A DNA stretch of 64,000 nucleotides, taken from VRUE01 sp963780815. Lineage in GTDB: Bacteria > Actinomycetota > Thermoleophilia > Solirubrobacterales > 70-9. The translations under genes were made by a program, and so were the position numbers. Shown piece by piece: positions 16,172 to 23,565 of this stretch. Under the pieces are notes generated by a model. That model had not been told where the DNA came from, did not search any database, and was given only the letters and a program-made list of their open reading frames with translations. The DNA lies in NCBI GenBank assembly GCA_963780815.1, contig CAWADG010000005.1, forward strand, positions 1-64,000. The letters are read 5' to 3'. Position 1 is the first letter of the stretch. Every line of letters starts with the position of its first letter.

Positions 16172-17035
16172 GTGGCGGGCGCGGCGATCACGCCCCTGGA
16201 CTGGACCGGCGGGCCTGCCCTGGTGTGGGTCCTTTCCGCGGCGCTTCTCTACTGGCTCGGGGGGCGCGGGTCCTCACCTCGGCCGGGGAATCGGTGGCGA
16301 ACCGTCGCGTTCCTCGGCGGCCTGGTGGCGATCCTGGCCGCGGTCGACTCGCCGCTCGACGGCCTGGCCGATCGCGCTTTCTGGGCCCATATGAGCCAGC
16401 ACCTCCTCCTGATCACCGTCGCGCCGCCTCTGCTTGCGCTGGCCCGGCCCTGGAATCGCATGTGGCACGGGCTTCCGCTGGAGCTGCGCAGGCCGGTCGC
16501 CCACGAGGTCTTGCGGGGGCGTGCCTGGGCACCTCTGCGTGCAGCGGTCCGGCTTGTCGTGAGGCCGCTGCCTTCGTGGCTTCTGTTCAACGTCACGTTC
16601 CTGGTCTGGCACCTGCCCGTCCTCTACGGAGCGGCGCTGACCTCGGAACCGATCCACGCGCTCGAGCACATCGCATTCTTCGCAACGGGGCTCCTCTTCT
16701 GGACCAGGGTGATCGACTCTCCTCCGTGGCGATCGCCACTCAGCGAGCCCGGGAAGCTGGCCTACCTCGCGTCGACGCTCCTGGTCGGCTGGATTCTCGC
16801 GATCGTGCTGGCGATGGCGACCTCACCGCTGTACGCGGCCTACGCGGCCGAGGCAGGTCGCCCGGGGAGCCTCTCGGCCCTGACCGACCAGCAAATGGCC
16901 GCCGGGATCATGTGGGTGCCCGGATCCCTCGCCTACACGATCGCGATCGTGCTCGTTGCCTACCGTATGCTGGAACCGCGCCGCGCGCGCGGCGATGGCA
17001 GGTCCGTCAAGCCCCTGCCGACTGGAGTTGGATGA
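16172..17035 (+). CDS. CtaG-type cytochrome oxidase assembly membrane protein
   Basis: A 287-aa polytopic protein (about seven helices) starting at GTG 16172 four bases after ctaE. Family features are HMSQHLLLITVAPPLLALARPW and LLFNVTFLVWHLPVLYGAAL with EPIHALEHIAFFATGLLFW, whose conserved histidines are proposed to handle copper in the caa3_CtaG family. It is unrelated to the Cox11-type CtaG of proteobacteria. Its place between subunit III and an SCO protein fits a role in loading copper into the oxidase. Confidence 0.9.
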   Translation: MAGAAITPLDWTGGPALVWVLSAALLYWLGGRGSSPRPGNRWRTVAFLGGLVAILAAVDSPLDGLADRAFWAHMSQHLLLITVAPPLLALARPWNRMWHGLPLELRRPVAHEVLRGRAWAPLRAAVRLVVRPLPSWLLFNVTFLVWHLPVLYGAALTSEPIHALEHIAFFATGLLFWTRVIDSPPWRSPLSEPGKLAYLASTLLVGWILAIVLAMATSPLYAAYAAEAGRPGSLSALTDQQMAAGIMWVPGSLAYTIAIVLVAYRMLEPRRARGDGRSVKPLPTGVG

Positions 17036-17036
17036 G

Positions 17037-17171
17037 ATGCAACTGAATCCGCAGCTGTTTGCTACCGCCGGCTGGACGAGCTTCTCCGGCGTCTTTTCCA
17101 CCGTGTTTCCGCTTCTCGTGGTGATCGCTGTGCTGAGCTGGTACTGGGTGGCCGCAAAACGGCACCCGTGA
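17037..17171 (+). CDS. 44-residue single-pass membrane peptide in the oxidase operon
   Basis: ATG 17037 lies one base after the stop of the CtaG-type gene and opens a 44-aa frame: a short N-terminal stretch, one strongly hydrophobic helix (VFPLLVVIAVLSWYWVA) and a basic tail ending KRHP. The tight spacing between two oxidase assembly genes and the clean membrane helix suggest a real small subunit or assembly peptide, similar in size to CcoQ- or subunit-IV-like peptides, though no sequence match is claimed. Confidence 0.6.
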   Translation: MQLNPQLFATAGWTSFSGVFSTVFPLLVVIAVLSWYWVAAKRHP

Positions 17172-17199
17172 GGAGATCACCGAAGCAGCCGGCGAGGAG

Positions 17200-17847
17200 A
17201 TGAAGCGGCGAGGGGTCAGTCGCCGCTTCGCCGTCGGCGCCGTGACGATCGCGGCGCTCGCCGGCGTCGCGTTGGGAATCGGCCTGAATCAGGCCGGCAG
17301 CGGCGGCAGCGGCAAAGGGCCGGACCAACGCCTCGACGGCCAGGCGATCTGGCCGGCGGGACTGAGGCGGGCGCCCGATTTCTCGCTACCCGACCAATCG
17401 GGCGGTCTCTTCTCACTCGCCTCAACTCGAGGTCGGTCGGTGGTGCTCATGTTCATGGACTCCCACTGCCGGCAGGAGTGCCCTCTCGAGGGGCGGGCGC
17501 TCTCCGCGGCACTGCGGCAGGTCCCCAACGCCCAGCTTCCCCTCGTGGTTGTCGTCAGCGTCAACCCCTGGGAAGACACGCCCGCCTCGGCGCGCCGCGC
17601 GATCGAGCGCTTCGGCCTGGCCTCCTTCGATTGGCGATGGTTACTGGGCTCCAAGAAACGCCTCGAACCCGTATGGCGCAAGTTCAGGATCGATGTGCGG
17701 CGAGCCGCCGGCGACATCGAACACTCGGACGCGCTCTACCTGATCGACCCCCGCGGGTTCGAGCGGGCGGGGATGGTCTACCCGTTCCTGCCGAGCTGGG
17801 TCAGCAACGACCTGATGGCGCTCGGCGCCGAAGGCAGCGGGTCATAG
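17200..17847 (+). CDS. SCO1/SenC-family copper chaperone for cytochrome oxidase
   Basis: A 215-aa protein with an N-terminal membrane anchor (residues 9-30) and a thioredoxin fold. The copper site of SCO proteins is present: CRQEC (Cys90, Cys94, the CxxxC motif) and a downstream His in DIEHSDALYLID. It delivers copper to the CuA centre of subunit II outside the membrane. It is the last gene of the oxidase operon, 28 bases after the small membrane peptide, and converges on the sigma factor gene. Confidence 0.88.
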   Translation: MKRRGVSRRFAVGAVTIAALAGVALGIGLNQAGSGGSGKGPDQRLDGQAIWPAGLRRAPDFSLPDQSGGLFSLASTRGRSVVLMFMDSHCRQECPLEGRALSAALRQVPNAQLPLVVVVSVNPWEDTPASARRAIERFGLASFDWRWLLGSKKRLEPVWRKFRIDVRRAAGDIEHSDALYLIDPRGFERAGMVYPFLPSWVSNDLMALGAEGSGS

Positions 17848-17865
17848 GCGCTGAAGGGAGCTCGA

Positions 17866-18783
17866 TCATTGCCTGTGGCGCCCTCTCAGCAGGGCTTTCA
17901 GGTCCGCGACCGGTCCCAGGTGGCCCAGCTTGTCGGGGTTGACGACCGAGTTGATCGTCTGGATCTCCCCGCCGTCGACCTCGACGATCAGCGCGCTGAT
18001 CAGCCTCCCCTCGGTGTCGTAGGAGAGCGCGCCGAGGCCCCCGTTCAGCTCGGCGCGGCGCAGCTCGACCCCGCCGAATTGATCCGCCCTCCTTCGGAAC
18101 CCGACCAGAGTCCGAGCGACCCGGGCTCGTCCCCAGAGGGCCTTCGCCAGCGCCGGCGCCTTGCCGCCGCCGTCGCCGTGCAGAGATACGTCGGCTGCGA
18201 GCACCGATTCCAGCTTCTCGAGGTCGCCCTCTTCGAAGGCGTCGAAGAAGCCGGCCGCGAGCCGGTCGTGCTGCTCGCGCGACGTCTCGAAGCGCGGCTC
18301 GCGCTCGCCGACGTGGCCCCGGGCCCGCACTGCGAGCTGGCGGACCGCGGCCGGGCTCTTGTCGAGGACCTCGGCGATCCGGTCATGCGGGTAGTCGAAG
18401 ACCTCGCGCAGCAGGAAGACCGCCCGCTCCTCCGGTGTCAACGTCTCGAGCACGACGAGCAGGCCGACCGAGAGTGAGTCGGCGATCTCGGCGTGCCGCG
18501 CGGGGTCGTCCTCCTCCGCGGTGAGGATCGGCTCGGGAAGCCACTCGCCGGTGTAGACCTCGCGGCGGGCCCGGGCCGAGCGCAGCTCGTCGATCGCAAG
18601 GCGAGTCACCACGGTGACGAAGTAGGCCTCGGGCGTCTCGATCTCGGCGCCCTCGTCGAGCTCGCGGAAGAGGCGCAGCAGCGCCTCCTGGACAACTTCT
18701 TCGGCTTCGCTGACGCTGCCCAGCATCCGGTAGGCGATCGCAAACCCCTTCGGTTGCAGCCGATTGAACAGGTCGTCCTTCAT
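17866..18783 (-). CDS. ECF41 (SigJ-type) sigma factor, intact
   Basis: A 305-aa sigma factor. Region 2 is at about 13-75 (AYRMLGSVSEAEEVVQEALLRLF) and region 4 at about 110-165 (EERAVFLLREVFDYPHDRIAEVL). A SnoaL-like C-terminal extension carries the three ECF41 hallmarks WLPEP, DGGGK and NPDKL. In this group the extension regulates the sigma in place of a separate anti-sigma factor. The ATG at 18783 shares its A with the stop of the membrane-protein gene (TGATG). The unit probably starts at the ECF41 promoter upstream of the drug exporter at 20713-20739, which implies positive autoregulation. Confidence 0.92.
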   Translation of the reverse strand: MKDDLFNRLQPKGFAIAYRMLGSVSEAEEVVQEALLRLFRELDEGAEIETPEAYFVTVVTRLAIDELRSARARREVYTGEWLPEPILTAEEDDPARHAEIADSLSVGLLVVLETLTPEERAVFLLREVFDYPHDRIAEVLDKSPAAVRQLAVRARGHVGEREPRFETSREQHDRLAAGFFDAFEEGDLEKLESVLAADVSLHGDGGGKAPALAKALWGRARVARTLVGFRRRADQFGGVELRRAELNGGLGALSYDTEGRLISALIVEVDGGEIQTINSVVNPDKLGHLGPVADLKALLRGRHRQ

Positions 18784-19088
18784 CAGCGGGCTCCCATCGC
18801 CGGTCGATTACCCCGTATAGCCGGACGCTCACGCCGACGGCTTGCGATCGGGGCGAGCCTTCGCCAGGCGCCGCGCGCGAGGAGGACCGGCGCGGCGAGG
18901 ACGACGCCGACGATCGCGACGGCCGCGCCGACCACCAGCAGGGGAAGTGCCGCCACGATCAGCAGCGCGACCATCGGGATCGCCAGAGGGAAGAGCGCCA
19001 TCGTCACGATCCCGCCGCCGACCAGGAAGTCCGAGGCCGTTTCGAGGAGATTGGTCGTGGGTTGCTCGGTTGTGTTGTTCTCGTACAT
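18783..19088 (-). CDS. Small membrane protein between drug exporter and ECF41 sigma
   Basis: A 101-aa protein from ATG 19088, preceded by AAAGGAG. Residues about 12-75 are very hydrophobic (LVGGGIVTMALFPLAIPMVALLIVAALPLLVVGAAVAIVGVVL), enough for two helices, followed by a basic tail. No family recognised. Its stop is shared with the sigma start, so the two are translationally coupled. That raises the possibility that it senses the signal for the sigma factor or anchors it. Confidence 0.75.
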   Translation of the reverse strand: MYENNTTEQPTTNLLETASDFLVGGGIVTMALFPLAIPMVALLIVAALPLLVVGAAVAIVGVVLAAPVLLARGAWRRLAPIASRRRERPAIRGNRPAMGAR

Positions 19089-19108
19089 GACTTCTCCTTT
19101 CCCATTCA

Positions 19109-20668
19109 TCAAGCAGGTGCCTCGGCCCCTTGGCCGCGGGGTTCAACGGACTCGACCGGTTCCCGTTCGATTTCGTGCTCACGGACAAGCCATAGCGCCA
19201 GCGCCGCGCCGACGAAGCAGACCAGCCCGCCCAGCACCAGGACCTCGTTGAAGCCGGCGAGGAAGCCTTCGCGGGCGGCGTTGACGACGACGTCGTGGCT
19301 CTGCGGCGGAAGCCCGCCGACTGCCTGGCCGAGGTCGCCCGAGGAGGCCGCTTCGATGAGCTGGCGCGGGTGGTCGCCGCTGGCGGCGGGTGTCCCAGCT
19401 GCCAGCGCGCTGACTTTGGCGGCGCCGCGGGCGACGAAGACCGCGCCCCAGATGGCGACCCCGACCGAGACACCGACCTGGCGGAAGGTGTCCATGATGC
19501 CCGCGGCCATCCCGCTTCGCTCCTTCGCCACGACGCTCAGGGCGACGTCGGCGATCACCGGGTTGAGCAGGCCGCCGCCGACACCGATCACGACGAAGCC
19601 GGCCAGCAGCGTCGTCCACTCCGAGTCAGCGCTCACCCCCGACATCAGCAGCAGGCCGGCACCCGCCGTCGCGAGGCCGAATCCCAACAGCGCCCGCGCA
19701 GGGACCTTCGAGAGCAGGGCCCCCGCAACCGGCGCCGCGAGGAAGGTCACCACCGTCAGCGGCAGATAGCGGAGTCCTGCCTGGAAGGGCGAGTAGCCGA
19801 GGTAATCCTGGAGGTAGAGGCTGGTGTAGAGGAAGAGCGCGAACACCGACGCCGAGACCGCGAATGACGCCAGCTGGATCCCGGTGAAGGAAGGGCGCCG
19901 GAAGAGGCCGAGCGGCAGCATCGGCTCGCGGACGCTGCTCTCGACGGCAACGAAGGCGATCATCAGCGCCGCCGAGCCCGCCAGGAGCGAGACGATCATC
20001 GTGCTGCCCCAGCCCTCGTCGTTGCCGCGCACCAGTGCCAGCACCAGCATGAAGAGGGCGCCGGTGAATGTCGCCACGCCGCCCCAATCGACGCGGGTCG
20101 CGTGGGGGTCGCGGCTCTCGCGCAGCTTCGCGTGGGTGATCGCGATCGCCGCCAGACCGATCGGCACGTTGAGGTAGAAGATCGACTGCCAGCCGAGGCC
20201 ATCGGTCAGTGCTCCGCCGATCAGGGGGCCAACCGCCACCGCGACCCCGATCGTGGCGCCGTAGGCGGCCATCGCGTTCGCCCGCTCACGGCCCGCCGGG
20301 AACTCCTGCGCGATCAGCGCCAGCGAGACCGCGAACATCACAGCACCGCCGACGCCCTGCAGGGCGCGGGAGAGGTTGAGAAAGGTCGGGTCGGGCGCCA
20401 GCGCGCAGAGCAACGAGGCGACCGAGAAGATCGCGAGGCCGGCAGTGAAGACCCGCCGGCGGCCAACCCGGTCGGCAAGCGAGCCGGCCGAGAGCACCAG
20501 CGCCGCCAGCGTGAGCGCGTAGGCGTCCACCACCCATTGCAGGTCGCTGAAGCTTGCGCCGAGGTCCCTGCGGATCGAGGGAAGCGCGACGTTGACGACC
20601 GTTATGTCGAGCAACAACATGAAGGTCGCCACCGAGACTGCGGTCAGGGTCCACCACTTGCGTGCCAT
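19109..20668 (-). CDS. DHA2-family MFS multidrug exporter (EmrB/QacA type)
   Basis: A 519-aa protein with 14 predicted helices. Landmarks are MLLLDITVVNVALPSIRRDLG in helix 1 (motif D1), SAGSLADRVGRRRVF (motif A) and GVAVAVGPLIGGALTDGLGWQSIFYLNVPIG (motif C, typical of antiporters). It would expel drugs or toxic organics in exchange for protons. ATG 20668 with GGAGG is preferred over the upstream in-frame start. An ECF41-type promoter lies 44 bases before it. It is followed by the small membrane protein and the sigma gene. Confidence 0.92.
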   Translation of the reverse strand: MARKWWTLTAVSVATFMLLLDITVVNVALPSIRRDLGASFSDLQWVVDAYALTLAALVLSAGSLADRVGRRRVFTAGLAIFSVASLLCALAPDPTFLNLSRALQGVGGAVMFAVSLALIAQEFPAGRERANAMAAYGATIGVAVAVGPLIGGALTDGLGWQSIFYLNVPIGLAAIAITHAKLRESRDPHATRVDWGGVATFTGALFMLVLALVRGNDEGWGSTMIVSLLAGSAALMIAFVAVESSVREPMLPLGLFRRPSFTGIQLASFAVSASVFALFLYTSLYLQDYLGYSPFQAGLRYLPLTVVTFLAAPVAGALLSKVPARALLGFGLATAGAGLLLMSGVSADSEWTTLLAGFVVIGVGGGLLNPVIADVALSVVAKERSGMAAGIMDTFRQVGVSVGVAIWGAVFVARGAAKVSALAAGTPAASGDHPRQLIEAASSGDLGQAVGGLPPQSHDVVVNAAREGFLAGFNEVLVLGGLVCFVGAALALWLVREHEIEREPVESVEPRGQGAEAPA

Positions 20669-20712
20669 GCGAAGTCCTCCATTTCTCGTCTTCATGCGTC
20701 TCTGGGGGGAAA

Positions 20713-20739
20713 GACGAGATGGCCGCCGCGAATGTGACT
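20713..20739 (-). promoter_or_regulatory. Predicted ECF41-type promoter of the exporter-sigma operon
   Basis: On the minus strand AGTCACA (20739-20733) is followed after exactly 16 bases by CGTC (20716-20713). It differs from TGTCACA only in the first base. The -10 element is 44 bases from the exporter ATG. Confidence 0.6.
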
Positions 20740-20783
20740 GCCCGTGCAGTTGTGTGACGGGTTGCCTCAGCCGTCCGGCCGAA

Positions 20784-20810
20784 TGTCACGCAGACCTCGT
20801 CGGTCTCGTC
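20784..20810 (+). promoter_or_regulatory. Predicted ECF41-type promoter of the AhpD-like/sigma pair
   Basis: TGTCACG (20784-20790), 16 bases, CGTC (20807-20810), 35 bases before ATG 20846. It is back to back with the promoter at 20713-20739 in the 177-bp gap between the two sigma units. Confidence 0.65.
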
Positions 20811-20845
20811 TACCTGATGACGGCAGAAAGCAAGAGGAGGCAAAC

Positions 20846-21319
20846 ATGACTCAGCAATTCCCGGCAGGACGGATGCAGCTCGTCGAGCAGGCCCCGAAGC
20901 GGCTGATGGGGGCGATGCTCAGGCTGGGGGCCTCGATCGAGCTCGAGGAGCACCTCCACCATCTGTTGAGCCTGCGCGCCTCGCAGATCAACGGCTGCGC
21001 CTTCTGCATCGACATGCACTGGAAGGACGCGCGCGCGGCGGGCGAGACCGAGGAGCGGCTCTACTCGCTCGACGCCTGGCGCGAGAGCCCCTACTACGAC
21101 GCGCGTGAGCGGGCGGCGCTGGAGCTCTGCGAGGCGATGACGCTGATCTCCGAGGGGCACGTCCCCGACGATGTCTGGGAGCAGGCGAGCGACAACCTCG
21201 GCGAGGAGCTCGCCCAGGTCGTCTTCGCGGTCGCCGCGATCAACACCTGGAACCGGCTGATGATCACGACCCGAGCGGAGCCGGGCCACTACGAGGCGGG
21301 GATGCTCGCCGCTGCTTGA
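20846..21319 (+). CDS. Carboxymuconolactone decarboxylase/AhpD-like peroxidase
   Basis: A 157-aa all-helical protein of the CMD/AhpD family. It contains the thiol motif NGCAFCIDMHWKDAR (CxxC followed by His), the active site of AhpD-like hydroperoxide-reducing members rather than of true decarboxylases. ATG 20846 has GAGGAGG six bases upstream. It is followed 18 bases later by an ECF41 sigma gene. CMD genes next to ECF41 are the classical context of this sigma group, and the predicted promoter just upstream supports control by it. Confidence 0.9.
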   Translation: MTQQFPAGRMQLVEQAPKRLMGAMLRLGASIELEEHLHHLLSLRASQINGCAFCIDMHWKDARAAGETEERLYSLDAWRESPYYDARERAALELCEAMTLISEGHVPDDVWEQASDNLGEELAQVVFAVAAINTWNRLMITTRAEPGHYEAGMLAAA

Positions 21320-21337
21320 GGCGGCGGCGACGGGGTA

Positions 21338-22247
21338 ATGACTCTCAGAGGTCAATTGGAAGAACGGCGAGCGCCGAAGGCTGAGTTCGAGGAGCAGCGG
21401 AGGCTGACCTTCGCGATCGCCTATCGGATGACCGGCAGCGTCAGCGACGCCGAGGACATCGGGCAGGAGGCCTTCCTCAGGCTCGAGAGGGCCCGCCACG
21501 ACGGCGTGGCGGTCGAATCGCCGCAGGCCTGGCTCTCGACCGTGACGACCCGCCTCGCGATCGACTACATGCGCTCGGCCCGCGCGAGGCGGGAGAGCTA
21601 TGTCGGGCCCTGGCTCCCCGAGCCGCTCCTCACCGATGACGACCCGGGACCGGCCGAGCGGGCCGAGGCGGCAGACGCGGTCTCGCAGGCGTTCCTCGTC
21701 CTACTCGAGACGCTCTCGCCGGTCGAACGCGCGGTCTTCCTGCTCCGTGACGTCTTCGGCTACGACTATCCGCAGATCGCCGAGGCGGTCGGCAAGGGGA
21801 AGGAGAACTGCCGGCAGATCGCGCGGCGCGCCCGCAAGCACGTGGAAGCTCGCGAAGCCCGATTCGAGGCCGATCGAAACCACGGCGACGAGCTGCTCGA
21901 CCGCTTTCTCGAGGCCAGTGAGAGCGGCGACGTCGAGACGTTGAAGGAGGTCCTCGCCGCCGATGCGGTCGTCTACTCGGACGGCGGAGGGAAGGTGACC
22001 GCTGCCCGCCGGCCATTTTCCGGTGTCGACCGCATCGCCCGATTCATGGTGAGAGATCATCAGCAGGCGCCTCAAGCGGGGCGGCTTCCGCCGCCGGCGC
22101 GTCACCGTCAACGGCCAGCCGGGCCAGTTGATGATCGGTCCCGACGGCAATGTCACCGACGTGCTCACGGTCGAGGTCTCCGGCGGCCTCGTCCGGACGA
22201 TCCGCATCGTCCGCAACCCGGACAAGCTCCGGCACATCCGGGCCTGA
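21338..22247 (+). pseudogene. ECF41 sigma factor with frameshift in its C-terminal regulatory domain
   Basis: Regions 2 (AYRMTGSVSDAEDIGQEAFLRL) and 4 (VERAVFLLRDVFGYDYPQIAEAV), the linker WLPEP and the DGGGK motif read in one frame from ATG 21338. From about 22052 the family continues in the next frame (ISRRLKRGGFRRRRVTVNGQ to RIVRNPDKLRHIRA, stop 22245-22247), one extra base apart. The sequence as given instead encodes an unrelated Arg/Pro-rich tail to 22300. The sigma core is thus intact, while the NPDKL end of the extension is lost. It may be a decayed gene, a sequencing error, or an altered-activity sigma; see findings. Confidence 0.8.
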
Positions 22248-22312
22248 ACCGATCAAGCATTCGGGTTGATGCTGGGGGGTGCGCACACCCGACCTGCTGA
22301 ACGGGGGCCCGC

Positions 22313-23170
22313 CTACGTCTGCCCCAGGGGCCGTGGGGGGGACGAGGACGGCAGCAGCAGTGCGGAGAAGCAGACCATTCCGAGGGCGCCGACCTGGAGC
22401 ACGATCCCGAGGGGGTCGGGGGAGAGGGGATCGCCGAAGACGAGGATGCCGGCCACGATCTGGGTTGCGTTGGCGACGATTCCCATCAGGCCGATCGTCT
22501 CGATCGCTCCCCCCCGCTGGAGGGCGGCGACCGCCGTGTACTGGGCGAGGGCGCCGCAGGCAAGGGTGAGGAGGACCAGGGAGGAAGTCAGCCCCCATCC
22601 GCCGCCGCCGGCCATCAGGGCCTTGATCGCGACCCCGGCGAGGGCGAAGAGCAGCCCGGCGAGGACCGCGAGCAGCACACCGCGTCGGGCTGCGAGCCGC
22701 TCGGCGCGGTGGCCGAGCGCGATCCCGGCCGCCACCAGAACCAGTCCGCCCTCGAAGCTCACGATCGCCCCCAGGGAGAAGCTGGAGTGGGGACCTTGGA
22801 AATGCGGAAGTGTGGCCGCGAGCAGCGCGAGTCCCGCACCACCGAGGATCAGAGCCAGCCATTGTCGACGCTCGACCGGGTCTCCGAAGAGACGTTGGGA
22901 AAGCACGGCCAGGGTCACCGCGCCACCGGCGAGCACGGCCTGCACAAGGGAGAGCGGCGCCAGCGAGAGTGCGGCGAGGTGGGCCAGCCAGGCCACGGCG
23001 GCGAGAACCCAGCCCGCGGCGAACCAGGGTGAGGCGGCGAGGCTGCGTAGGCTCATCAGCGGCCGACCGACGGAGACGGGCTGCGCGTGCTGGCAGCCGC
23101 GGTGCTTGAAGAGCGCGGCGAGGTTCGTCATCAGTGCGACGGCCGCCGCAAGGCCGATCCCGATCTCCAT
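22313..23170 (-). CDS. DMT-superfamily membrane protein (EamA-like)
   Basis: A 285-aa protein with about nine to ten hydrophobic helices and two repeats, as in drug/metabolite transporters. Recognisable segments are LAHLAALSLAPLSLVQAVLAGG and GALAQYTAVAALQRGGAIETIGLMGIVANATQI, similar to actinobacterial proteins annotated as DMT or Mg-transporter (NIPA)-like. ATG 23170 shares its A with the stop of the upstream zinc-ribbon gene (TAATG). Substrate unknown. Confidence 0.75.
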   Translation of the reverse strand: MEIGIGLAAAVALMTNLAALFKHRGCQHAQPVSVGRPLMSLRSLAASPWFAAGWVLAAVAWLAHLAALSLAPLSLVQAVLAGGAVTLAVLSQRLFGDPVERRQWLALILGGAGLALLAATLPHFQGPHSSFSLGAIVSFEGGLVLVAAGIALGHRAERLAARRGVLLAVLAGLLFALAGVAIKALMAGGGGWGLTSSLVLLTLACGALAQYTAVAALQRGGAIETIGLMGIVANATQIVAGILVFGDPLSPDPLGIVLQVGALGMVCFSALLLPSSSPPRPLGQT

Positions 23171-23565
23171 TACCCGCGGCCCCCCTCAGCCGTCGCCGCG
23201 GCGTCGCTCTCGGAGTGTTCTGCGGGCAGCTCGAGGGATCTCTCGCGGACAGCCGCGACCGCCCCGGTCGAGGTGCGGCAGGCCTGCGCGATCGTCCTGT
23301 TGGGCGCATCGGGGGAGCGGCTGATCTCGAACTCGATCAGCGCCCTGCGGCGGATCCGAACGAGCTCCTCACGGGGGCTGTTCTCGGGGGCGGACTCCAT
23401 CGCCGCGTCCCCTGCGAGGGCGCGCCTGCACGAGAGGCAGAAGATCCTTTCCCCCGACCGGGACCAGGCCGGGGGCAGCGCCACGCGCTTGCCGTCGATT
23501 CTGCCGGCCGAGACGCCGCAGCGAGCGCAGCTCCATCTTGTTGCGGCGGCCTCCATAGTCCTCAC
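23170..23565 (-). CDS. Small zinc-ribbon-like protein
   Basis: A 131-aa protein with two cysteine pairs, SCARCGVS and FCLSCRRAL, about 30 residues apart, probably one zinc ribbon. The C-terminal half is helical and ends with RTIAQACRTSTGAVAAVRERSLELPAE, reminiscent of a short helix-turn-helix that scans for repetitive input. GTG 23565 overlaps the helicase stop (GTGA); ATG 23556, behind AGGTGAGG, is an alternative. It lies in an operon between a DEAD-box helicase and a DMT protein. Nucleic-acid binding is plausible but unproven. Confidence 0.65.
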   Translation of the reverse strand: MRTMEAAATRWSCARCGVSAGRIDGKRVALPPAWSRSGERIFCLSCRRALAGDAAMESAPENSPREELVRIRRRALIEFEISRSPDAPNRTIAQACRTSTGAVAAVRERSLELPAEHSESDAAATAEGGRG

